This document shows, one piece after another, positions 1 to 6,388 of a stretch of DNA of 6,388 bases. Both the position numbers and the translations under genes were made by a program. The notes under the pieces are model-generated. The model did not search any database and was not told the origin of the DNA. It was given only the letters and a program-made list of their open reading frames with translations. The DNA is taken from the NCBI GenBank assembly GCA_017881545.1, contig JADGQU010000145.1, positions 1-6,388 of the forward strand, written 5' to 3'. Numbering within the stretch: position 1 is the stretch's first letter; each line of letters starts with the position of its first letter. This DNA comes from Gemmatimonadaceae bacterium (GTDB lineage: Bacteria; Gemmatimonadota; Gemmatimonadetes; Gemmatimonadales; Gemmatimonadaceae).

Positions 1-567
1 AAGCAGTGGAAAGAGATCGGCGGCGCGTGGGACAAGGAGTTGGCGCGTCTCGTCAAGGAGAAGGCCGCGCTCGAAGCGCAGCTCAATGAGCTGAACCGGA
101 TATTCGCGTTGAGTGTGAAGGAAAGGCAGGCGGAAGCGATCGCGGCGGGCAGAGGAGTCTCGACCGACAACACGCGGGCGCCGATATCTCCCGTGGTGTC
201 ACGCCCGGCGATTCCCGAGCCACCGACGCTGAACCCACCCAGTCGCTCCGAGCCGCCCGCAGCGTCTCGCGTGCAGCAGCCGCCCCAGAACGCTCCCAGC
301 GGCCGTTCGCCATTCGACGAGTTTCCGGTTCTTCGGCCGGGAAGCGGATCGGGCGCGCCGCCGTCAGCGTCGGGTTCTCCGCCATCCACGTCGAGCTCGC
401 CCCCCTCGACAGCGGTCGCGACTCCGCCTTCGGTTCCCAAGACCGGCGGCACGCAGGATCCGAGGTCCGAGCAGCACAAGACTCTCAAGTGTCCCGAGTG
501 CGGCGCCGCGAACTATCCCACCGAGTGGTACTGCGAGCGCTGTGGGGGCGAGCTGGCCACGATGTAG
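1..567 (+). CDS. Zinc-ribbon protein with helical N-terminal part and Pro/Ser-rich linker (5' end missing)
   Basis: The frame is open to the left edge, so this is the last 188 residues of a longer protein. A TTG at 40 could start a short form, but the reading continues upstream without a stop (first residues KQWKEIGGAWDKEL), so I treat it as partial. Visible residues 1-48 are charged with Leu/Ala heptad-like spacing, probably a helix or coiled coil. Residues 55-155 are a disordered Pro/Ser/Gly-rich linker. The C-terminus carries CPEC (Cys164, Cys167) and CERC (Cys178, Cys181), ten residues apart, a rubredoxin/zinc-ribbon type knuckle pair that should bind one Zn2+. No enzyme domain or membrane segment is visible. 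Such ribbons often mediate protein or nucleic-acid contacts, but the function is unknown. The gene converges with rpsT and ends in the shared hairpin at 586-611. Confidence 0.75.
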   Translation, partial: KQWKEIGGAWDKELARLVKEKAALEAQLNELNRIFALSVKERQAEAIAAGRGVSTDNTRAPISPVVSRPAIPEPPTLNPPSRSEPPAASRVQQPPQNAPSGRSPFDEFPVLRPGSGSGAPPSASGSPPSTSSSPPSTAVATPPSVPKTGGTQDPRSEQHKTLKCPECGAANYPTEWYCERCGGELATM

Positions 568-585
568 GGTGGCTACGGAAAACAA

Positions 586-611
586 AAAAGGGCGCCTTCG
601 GGCGCCCTTTT
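586..611. terminator. Bidirectional intrinsic terminator between the zinc-ribbon gene and rpsT
   Basis: A perfect hairpin: the core stem GGGCGCC (590-596) pairs with GGCGCCC (601-607) around a TTCG loop (597-600). It is extended by four A-T pairs (586-589 with 608-611) to an 11-bp stem. On the minus strand the hairpin is followed by a strong U-tract (complement of the A-run at 584-589 and beyond), ideal for ending rpsT. On the plus strand only four T's follow, so termination of the zinc-ribbon transcript may be weaker. UUCG is a well-known extra-stable tetraloop. Confidence 0.9.
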
Positions 612-626
612 GACATTCGTGAGGGT

Positions 627-857
627 CTACTTCGCGGCCTTCGCCATTCTGCTTTTGTGGCGGGCTGCCGCGTTCTGATGGATGAGGCCTTTGCGCGCAG
701 CCCGGTCGAGCAGCTTCACCGCGGCGAGTCTCTCCTCAGCGGTTCCGGCGGTCGCCCGCTTGAGGGCGGTGCGGAGCGCGGATTTCTGGGCGCGGTTGCG
801 GATGGCAGCGGCGCGTGATTTCCGCATGTTCTTTTTCGCTGAAGCAAGATTTGGCAC
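627..857 (-). CDS. rpsT: 30S ribosomal protein S20
   Basis: S20 is a primary 16S rRNA-binding protein of the small subunit, a three-helix bundle that contacts the 5' domain and helix 44. The 76-residue product begins MPNLASAKKNMRKSR and has the family's conserved NRAQKSALRT segment (21-30). It ends with the typical helix DRAARKGLIHQNAAARHKSR (51-70). It is very basic throughout, as expected for an rRNA binder. The start is GTG (855-857 read in reverse), chosen because it places the universal MPN start directly after a GGAG ribosome-binding site 8 bases upstream; the stop is TAG. Typical S20 proteins have about 86-90 residues. Here the stretch joining the first two helices (about 34-45) is around ten residues shorter. 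The gene is monocistronic as far as visible and ends at the hairpin at 586-611. Confidence 0.96.
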   Translation of the reverse strand: MPNLASAKKNMRKSRAAAIRNRAQKSALRTALKRATAGTAEERLAAVKLLDRAARKGLIHQNAAARHKSRMAKAAK

Positions 858-878
858 TACTTGATCTCCGGGTATTTT
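851..878 (+). promoter_or_regulatory. Possible promoter for the protease-scpAB operon
   Basis: TTGGCA (851-856) and TATTTT (873-878), 16 bases apart, match the housekeeping -35/-10 consensus at 5 of 6 and 4 of 6 positions. It points towards the M50 gene. The -35 overlaps the rpsT start codon, and transcription would begin only about 10 bases before the ATG at 896, so it fits better if translation of the protease starts further in (971 or 1022). This is a weak, consensus-only prediction. The sigma-factor consensus of this organism is not known from the window. Confidence 0.2.
866..869 (-). promoter_or_regulatory. Shine-Dalgarno sequence of rpsT
   Basis: Read on the minus strand, GGAG lies 8 bases before the GTG start of rpsT. 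This fixes the non-ATG start and rules out a later one, since the following residues match the conserved S20 N-terminus. Confidence 0.75.
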
Positions 879-895
879 AGGGCTGTGGTTTAGCT

Positions 896-1714
896 ATGAA
901 ACTTGCCTTTGAAAGGGGCTCACGTCAACGGGCGCGGGTGGATTCTTTTGCCAGTGGGTGCCCAGCGATAGTGGGGAATGCTAACTTCTACACGCGGATC
1001 AATCACTTCAGCCAGAGCCAATTGGATAAATCGATTCAGCAGTTCATTCTGATCGCGCCGGTGCTCCTGTTTTCAATGGTCGCGCACGAGTATGCACACG
1101 GCTACGCCGCGATGAAGCAGGGAGACAATACCGCCTACATGCTTGGCCGGCTGACCTGGAATCCGATCCCGCACATCGATCTCTTCATGACGATCCTGCT
1201 GCCGCTGCTCACGTACTTCGGCTCGGGCGGGCAGCTCGCGTTCGGCGGCGCGAAGCCGGTGCCGGTCATCCCGCGCAATTATCGCAACTACAAGCGCGGT
1301 GACATCATTGTTTCGCTCGCCGGCGTGGCCACGAACGTCGTGATCGCAATCTGTTGCATCCCGCTGATCATGCTGACGGGGTTTATCGCGCGGCTTTCAC
1401 CAGTGTTGTCCGACACCGGCGCGATTATCCAGACAATGCTCCTCTTTGGAGTGTGGATCAATCTCGCCCTCGCCGCATTCAATCTCATTCCGATTCCGCC
1501 TCTCGACGGCTCGCACGTCTTCAAGTACCTCCTTCCCCCAGCCTGGGCGCTCAACTACCAGCGCCTCGGCTCGCAGGGATTGATCATACTTATCGTACTG
1601 CTCACTTTTGGCCGACCCTTGATCAACCTGTGGTTCGCGCCGGTGATCTTCCTCGATACAATGGCGTCGCGAGCGGTAATGCCATTCATCATCCCCAGCC
1701 CATGGACGATGTGA
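896..1714 (+). CDS. Site-2 protease family (M50) membrane zinc metalloprotease
   Basis: An intramembrane or membrane-embedded zinc protease of the S2P/M50 family, the type that cuts transmembrane or membrane-proximal substrates; its own substrate is unknown. From the ATG at 896 it has 272 residues. The zinc motif HEYAH is at 64-68 (His64, Glu65, His68) in a hydrophobic segment. The second family motif, NLIPIPPLDG (196-205), supplies the third ligand Asp204. GAKPVPV (118-124) and LAGVATN (141-147) are also typical positions; the latter has Val where GPxxN is common. Hydrophobic stretches lie at about 49-67, 93-108, 137-161, 176-203 and 225-255. There is no PDZ domain, so it is the small, compact type. 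Relatives usually begin 15-20 residues before HExxH, so the true start may be GTG 971 or TTG 1022 rather than ATG 896, which lacks a good ribosome-binding site. It overlaps scpA. M50 genes often lie beside scpAB in bacteria. Confidence 0.88.
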   Translation: MKLAFERGSRQRARVDSFASGCPAIVGNANFYTRINHFSQSQLDKSIQQFILIAPVLLFSMVAHEYAHGYAAMKQGDNTAYMLGRLTWNPIPHIDLFMTILLPLLTYFGSGGQLAFGGAKPVPVIPRNYRNYKRGDIIVSLAGVATNVVIAICCIPLIMLTGFIARLSPVLSDTGAIIQTMLLFGVWINLALAAFNLIPIPPLDGSHVFKYLLPPAWALNYQRLGSQGLIILIVLLTFGRPLINLWFAPVIFLDTMASRAVMPFIIPSPWTM

Positions 1715-2484
1715 GCTACATCTCGGCGGATTCGATGTCTGCGGGTGCTCTGGCTGTCGCTGAGTCGGGGGCCTCCGAAGTCTTCGTCGTCGAGCTGGCG
1801 GAGTATTCGGGACCGCTCGATCTCCTGCTCACGCTCATTCGGGACGAGCAGATCGACATCTACGACATCCCGATCGCGCGGATCGCGGAGCAGTTCCTGG
1901 CGCGGATCTCGTCGCTCAAGCTGGACGAGGCCGCCGACTATCTCGAGATGGCTGCCAGGCTCGTCCGTATCAAGGCACAGACGCTGCTCCCCAGGCGAGA
2001 GGGAGAGGATGTGTGGGACGATCCGCGCGCGGAGCTCGTGCGGCGGCTGCTCGAGTACCAGCAGGTGCGCGAGGTCGTCGACGTTCTGGAGCGCAGGGCC
2101 GAGGATCGGCGCGGGCGGTTCGCGCGGGCGTACTCCCAGGAAGCGGTGCAGATCCCGGTGCCGGGCAAGCTCTCCCTCTCGCTTCCCGAGCTTCTCTCGG
2201 CCGTGGATCGCGTGTTGCGGCTCGCCAGAAAGCCCCACATCCACGATGTGATTCCGCGCGCGCTCGATGTGGATGGCGCGATAGGAATCGTGCGCGCCCT
2301 GCTGGCGATCCGCGCCCGCGCCCAGTGGAAAGACATCCTTCCGAAAAAGGCGGAGCCATGGGAAGTCCTCTCGCTCCTGCTCGCGCTCCTGGAGCTCGCA
2401 AAGCGCGGAGAGCTCCGACTTCTGCAGCCGCGCGCGTTCGCCGCGTTCGAGATAACACGTGACTCCTCTAGCGAAGCTGCTTGA
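1702..2484 (+). CDS. scpA: Segregation and condensation protein A (kleisin)
   Basis: ScpA is the kleisin subunit that bridges the SMC heads and binds the ScpB dimer in the bacterial condensin, needed for chromosome compaction and segregation on the nucleoid. The 260-residue reading has the family hallmark YSGPLDLLLTLI (35-46), followed by IDIYDIPIARIAEQFL. The second conserved helix, AADYLEMAARLVRIKAQTLLP (starting at 77), follows. A charged middle linker and a C-terminal winged-helix part (about 215-250; LLALLELAKRGELRLLQ) complete the usual architecture and length (about 240-280). Three starts are possible: ATG 1702 (13-base overlap with the protease gene), GTG 1711 (GTGA overlap with its stop) and ATG 1735 (20-base gap). 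None has a strong ribosome-binding site. Family members usually have only 8-15 residues before the GPLDLLL motif, which favours 1711 or 1735 slightly. It overlaps scpB by 26 bases. Confidence 0.95.
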   Translation: MDDVSYISADSMSAGALAVAESGASEVFVVELAEYSGPLDLLLTLIRDEQIDIYDIPIARIAEQFLARISSLKLDEAADYLEMAARLVRIKAQTLLPRREGEDVWDDPRAELVRRLLEYQQVREVVDVLERRAEDRRGRFARAYSQEAVQIPVPGKLSLSLPELLSAVDRVLRLARKPHIHDVIPRALDVDGAIGIVRALLAIRARAQWKDILPKKAEPWEVLSLLLALLELAKRGELRLLQPRAFAAFEITRDSSSEAA

Positions 2485-3064
2485 AGCGGCGCTCTTCGCG
2501 AGCGCCACACCGATACCCGAGGCCGCGCTGCGCACTATTGCGGCTCACGCCGACGACGCGGAAACGACGCTCGAGGCGGCGCTCGACGAGCTACGCGTCC
2601 ACTACGACACGGACGGCCACGGCGTCGAGCTGATCCCGGTTGCCGGCGGATGGCAAATCCTGACGCGTCCGGAGTACACGGAAGCGATCGAGCGCGCGCA
2701 GCTCGCGGCGCGTCCACAGCGGTTGTCGACGGCGGCGCTCGAGACGCTCGCGATCATTGCCTACCGGCAGCCGATTGGACGCTCGGAGATCGAAGAGATT
2801 CGGGGTGTTGGCGCGGGAGCGATTCTCAAATCACTCCACGAGCGCGGATTGATCGACGTGACTGGGCGCGGTGAAGGTCTGGGGCGTCCACTGATGTACG
2901 GCACCACGCCGTCGTTCCTGGAGCAGTTCGCGCTAAGGCATCTGGAAGAACTTCCGCGCGCCGACGAGCTTGCTATCGCGTTGCGAGCTCCGCGCCCGGC
3001 GACTCCGCCGGGGGGACTGCCCGCCACCACCGGTAACGGCGAGGCGCCCCGGCGGGCAGACTGA
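2459..3064 (+). CDS. scpB: Segregation and condensation protein B
   Basis: ScpB is the winged-helix protein that dimerises and clasps ScpA in the SMC-ScpAB complex. The 201-residue product has the usual tandem winged-helix layout. The first domain (about 3-78) begins LAKLLEAALFASATPIPE, matching the standard LExxLFxxxxPl start. The second (about 88-160) contains LSTAALETLAIIAYRQPIGR (89-108), EIEEIRGV (110-117) and GRPLMYGTTPSFLEQFAL (142-159), the most conserved ScpB blocks. A Pro/Ala/Gly-rich tail (175-201) is typical in GC-rich species. The start is GTG at 2459 inside the 3' end of scpA (26-base overlap). It is the only start that gives the full first domain. The stop overlaps the rluB start by one base (TGATG), indicating translational coupling and balanced production of ScpA and ScpB. 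Confidence 0.95.
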   Translation: MTPLAKLLEAALFASATPIPEAALRTIAAHADDAETTLEAALDELRVHYDTDGHGVELIPVAGGWQILTRPEYTEAIERAQLAARPQRLSTAALETLAIIAYRQPIGRSEIEEIRGVGAGAILKSLHERGLIDVTGRGEGLGRPLMYGTTPSFLEQFALRHLEELPRADELAIALRAPRPATPPGGLPATTGNGEAPRRAD

Positions 3065-3817
3065 TGCCCGGAACAATGCGAATTCAGCGCGCGCTGGCGC
3101 GCGCGGGCATCGCATCTCGTCGCAAGGCCGAAGAGCTGGTTGCAGCGGGGCGCGTGAGCATCAATGGAGCCGTCGCGCAAACGGGGCAGAGCGTCGACCC
3201 CAACCAGGACAAGATCACCGTCGATGGCAAGGCCGTTGCCTTACCAGCCGCACCGGGTTGGATCGTTCTCAACAAGCCGACCGGGGTGTTGACCACGCGG
3301 TCCGATCCGGGAGGACGGAGGACGGTTTTCGATCTGGTGGATGACCTGCCGGGGCTCACCTATGTCGGGCGCCTTGACTACATGACTGAAGGAGTGCTGT
3401 TGCTCACGACCGACGGCGACGCGGCGCACAAATTGACACACCCGAGCAACGAGATCGAGCGGACGTACGTCGCGACAGTGCGGGGCGACGGCGCGGATGC
3501 GGCACGAGCGGCGATGAAGGGTGTAGAGCTGGAGGACGGGCTGGTCATGCCGACTGCGGTAACGGCGCGACGACTTGGACGCGGCACGTGGGACGTGGAG
3601 CTGACGATTGCAGAAGGGAAGACGAGGGAAGTACGACGATTGTGTGAAGCGCTCGACCTCGAGGTGCTGAGGCTGGTGCGAACAAAATTCGGCCCGGTGA
3701 AACTCGGAACGCTGGAATCTGGCAAGACGCGCCCGCTGACGGCGCGAGAAACGGAGATCATCGCCGCGCTCACGAAGGGCGGCGGCAAGAGCAGGAAAAC
3801 CACGGGAGGAGCAAGAC

Positions 3818-3846
<29 letters not shown>
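3064..3846 (+). CDS. rluB: 23S rRNA pseudouridine synthase, RsuA/RluB/E/F family
   Basis: It converts a specific uridine to pseudouridine in rRNA. By its place after scpB it is most likely RluB, which in Escherichia coli modifies U2605 of 23S rRNA; the exact site here is inferred. The 260-residue protein starts with an S4 RNA-binding domain (about 6-52, RIQRALARAGIASRRKAEEL). The catalytic domain follows, with the family signature GRLDYMTEGVLLLT (102-115), in which Asp105 is the catalytic nucleophile. KTREVRRLCEALDLEVLRLVR (starting at 186) matches the conserved C-terminal motif. It ends in a basic, glycine-rich tail (239-260). That tail is partly shaped by the moxR ribosome-binding site and start, which lie within it. 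ATG 3064 directly abuts scpB; ATG 3076 (Met5) is an alternative. The scpA-scpB-rluB order is common across bacteria. Confidence 0.93.
3804..3811 (+). promoter_or_regulatory. Strong Shine-Dalgarno sequence of moxR inside rluB
   Basis: GGGAGGAG lies 6 bases before the GTG at 3818. It is the clearest ribosome-binding site on the plus strand of the window and fixes the moxR start within the last codons of rluB. It suggests moxR can be translated well independently of coupling to rluB. Confidence 0.8.
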
Positions 3847-4788
<942 letters not shown>

Positions 4789-4792
<4 letters not shown>

Positions 4793-5742
4793 TCGGGATT
4801 TTCCGCTCGCGCCGCCGCCGCAAGGAGGCGCCCAAGCGCACTCCCGAGAAGCCGATGGGGGTGCCGCCCGAGATTTTGCGGCAGGTGAAGCTGATCGAGC
4901 TCCGGACGCGCGGGCTGGTCAACTCCGTTTTCACCGGCGAGTACCGCTCGGTGTTCAAGGGCCAGGGAATGGAGTTCTCGGAAGTGCGCGAGTACCAGCC
5001 CGGGGACGAAGTCCGCTCGATCGACTGGAATGTCACCGCTCGTATGCGGCGCCCGTTCGTCAAGCGCTACATCGAAGAGCGCGAGCTCACGGTGATGCTG
5101 GTCGTCGATCTTTCCGGCTCGGAGAGATTCGGGACCGTGAAGAGATTCAAGAGCGAGCTGGCGAGCGAGCTGGCGGCCGTGCTGGCCATGTCCGCGGTTC
5201 GAAACAACGACCGCGTCGGCGTTCTCCTTTTCACCGATCGCATCGAGCACGTCATTCCGCCGCGGAAAGGGAGACGTCACGTGCTGCGGATCATTCGCGA
5301 TCTCCTTGCGTTCGAGCCCGTCGGGCGCGGGACGGACATGGTGACCGCGATTGATTACGTGGCGAAGATGCTGAACCAGAAAGCGATCGTGTTCATCGTC
5401 TCGGACTTTCTCGAGGGCGACATCTCGCATCCTTTAAAGATTCTGGCGCAGCGGCACGACGTCGTAGCCGTTACCGTCGAAGACCCGAGCGAGCGCGATC
5501 TGCCCGACATCGGCATCGCGCGGCTGATGGATCCGGAGACCGGTGATACCATCGAGGTCGACACCAGCAGCGCGAATGTCCGGGAAGCGTACTCGGAGCG
5601 TGTCGCGACGGAGCGCGAAGAGCGGAAGCATCTGTTGCGGCGGCTCGCGATCGACGAAGTCGCGGTGCGAACGGAAGGAGGAGTCGTCGAGCCGTTGCTC
5701 CGCTTCTTCCGCGCCAGAGAGACGCGGTCCAGGCGACGGTGA
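4789..5742 (+). CDS. DUF58 domain protein (vWA-like MoxR partner)
   Basis: DUF58 proteins are standard neighbours and presumed partners of MoxR ATPases. The 317 residues begin with a strongly basic segment (5-22, RSRRRRK) and have no membrane span, so this is the soluble subtype. The family signature is at 59-85: GMEFSEVREYQPGDEVRSID followed by WNVTAR. A von Willebrand A-like fold follows, with a complete metal-site triad: DLSGS (107-111, Asp107, Ser109, Ser111), Thr182 in GRGTDM and Asp206 in VSDF. It should therefore bind a divalent cation and a protein partner. The start GTG overlaps the moxR stop as GTGA, implying translational coupling; no good ribosome-binding site is seen. A perfect 12-base tandem duplication (5152-5175) codes for SELASELA (122-129). 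The C-terminal part (260-317) is highly charged and helical. It ends with another GTGA overlap into the next gene. Confidence 0.93.
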
Positions 5743-6388
5743 ACTTCGCGAGCCTAGCGCTATTGCTCTGGCAGGCGATAGCTCCGCAAACAGTCCAAAA
5801 CCCGCGGGCCGAGCTGTCGGTGCAGATGGGTTATCGGGTGAGCCCGGACACGGTGCTCGTCGGCGAACCCTTCAACCTGTTCGTAAAGGTGCTCGCGCCC
5901 AAGGGAGTGCGGTTCGAGTTCCCACTTGGGCCCGACACGACGAGCCAAAATGGCATTCGGCCGATCGAGCTTCGCGGCGAAAGGGTCGTCACGATGCTCG
6001 GCGACACCGCGGTCGCACTCTATCATCTGGTGGCATGGGAAGTCGGGACCCGGCCGCTACGGTTTCCGGACGTACGGGTCACATTCGGGGGCCAGGAGCG
6101 GCGTCCGTCCCTGAAGGGCGCCACGATCTTCGTCAAGTCCGTCCTGCCGGCCGACAGTTCGTTACGGGTTCCGAAACCAGCGCGTCCTCTGATCGTTCTG
6201 CCAGTCATCAACTGGCTGCTCTGGCTGGGGCTGCTCGCCATGGCGATCGCGGCGGTCCTTCTGTGGTGGGCATGGTGGCGGTGGCGCAACCGGCCCAAGC
6301 CGCCGGTCGATCCCTATGCGCATGTGCAGCAGGAGTTCGCGCGGATTGAAGCGCGTCATTTGTTGGAGGACGGTCAGTACGCGGAGTA
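5739..6388 (+). CDS. BatD-like membrane-anchored beta-rich protein (3' end beyond the window)
   Basis: The frame is open from the GTG at 5739, overlapping the DUF58 stop (GTGA), to the right edge, giving 216 residues. The N-terminus (MNFASLALLLWQAIA) resembles a short signal peptide with a possible cut after AIA (13-15), although it lacks the usual basic residues. Residues 24-136 look like a single beta-sandwich, with VSPDTVLVGEPFNLFVKV (34-51) resembling the opening strands of BatD/Ig-like domains. A very Trp-rich membrane span follows (about 154-182; LLWWAWWRWR at its end). A cytoplasmic part then begins (HVQQEFARIEARHLLEDGQY, 195-214), like the helical tails of BatD or DUF4381 proteins. 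So the beta domain should face the periplasm, and the tail the MoxR/DUF58 pair. The family name is an inference from context and pattern; no catalytic motif is seen. Confidence 0.85.
   Translation, partial: MNFASLALLLWQAIAPQTVQNPRAELSVQMGYRVSPDTVLVGEPFNLFVKVLAPKGVRFEFPLGPDTTSQNGIRPIELRGERVVTMLGDTAVALYHLVAWEVGTRPLRFPDVRVTFGGQERRPSLKGATIFVKSVLPADSSLRVPKPARPLIVLPVINWLLWLGLLAMAIAAVLLWWAWWRWRNRPKPPVDPYAHVQQEFARIEARHLLEDGQYAE

Noticed and set aside
489..818. A plus-strand reading covering the zinc-ribbon end, the terminator and rpsT
   Set aside because: It reads through a strong hairpin and antisense to S20, with no family features.
900..928. A promoter for rpsT with TTGACG (928-923, minus strand)
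   Set aside because: The -35-like hexamer is good, but at 17-18 bases spacing the -10 position reads CAAGTT or AAGTTT, a poor match. TAAAAT (879-874) is a better hexamer but would start transcription at the ribosome-binding site.
1354..1701. Upstream extension of the scpA frame into the protease gene
   Set aside because: The frame is open but the extra residues lack ScpA similarity, and the region encodes the conserved second zinc motif of the protease in another frame.
1555..2535. A long minus-strand reading (326 codons) opposite the protease end and scpA
   Set aside because: GC-rich genes leave long open antisense frames. This one is an Arg/Glu/Leu-rich shadow with no domain, while the plus strand encodes clear ScpA motifs.
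3086..3107. GCGCGC palindromic run near the rluB start as a regulatory hairpin
   Set aside because: It codes for the conserved S4-domain residues RALARAG with ordinary GC-rich codons, so coding constraint explains it.
5543..6349. A 268-codon plus-strand reading across the DUF58 end and the right-edge gene
   Set aside because: It is out of frame with both, rich in Arg/Ser/Gly without domains, and would conflict with the DUF58 signature frame and with the signal, beta domain and membrane span read from 5739.

Overview
This looks like a stretch of ordinary core chromosome from a GC-rich bacterium. Five of the eight genes take GTG as their best start, and most neighbouring genes overlap. The protein families and their order (M50 protease, scpA, scpB, rluB, then moxR, DUF58 and a BatD-like protein) fit Gemmatimonadota best in my judgement, but that is inference. 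A myxobacterial-type or other GC-rich lineage cannot be excluded from 6.4 kb. I see no tRNA, rRNA, CRISPR array, insertion sequence or phage gene, and no gene-free stretch longer than about 60 bases.

Left end (1-626): the 3' part of a plus-strand gene for a charged, probably helical protein with a Pro/Ser-rich linker and a C-terminal four-cysteine zinc ribbon. It converges on rpsT (minus strand, ribosomal protein S20). The two share one perfect hairpin that can terminate both transcripts. rpsT uses GTG with a good Shine-Dalgarno sequence, and its product is about ten residues shorter than usual.

Middle (about 896-3846): a tightly packed plus-strand series. A six-membrane-segment-type site-2 (M50) metalloprotease overlaps scpA, scpA overlaps scpB, and scpB touches rluB. 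ScpA and ScpB are the kleisin and winged-helix subunits of the SMC condensin. RluB is a pseudouridine synthase for 23S rRNA.

Right end (3818-6388): without a gap the series continues into a MoxR AAA+ ATPase, a DUF58 protein with a vWA-type metal site, and a membrane-anchored beta-rich protein cut by the window edge. This last gene runs open from a GTG at 5739. It was recognised by reading the frame from the stop/start overlap with DUF58. The three form the first part of a MoxR/Bat-type module, in which the ATPase is thought to act with vWA proteins in maturing or protecting envelope or metal-dependent complexes. The vWA (BatA/BatB) genes normally expected would lie just beyond the right edge.

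Seven plus-strand genes from 896 to the right edge all overlap or abut, so one transcript could carry protease, condensin, rRNA-modification and MoxR/Bat functions. No gene shows a frameshift or a missing catalytic residue. The most useful points for follow-up are the right-edge BatD-like protein, the short S20, the uncertain start of the protease, and the overlap that joins the condensin and MoxR sets.
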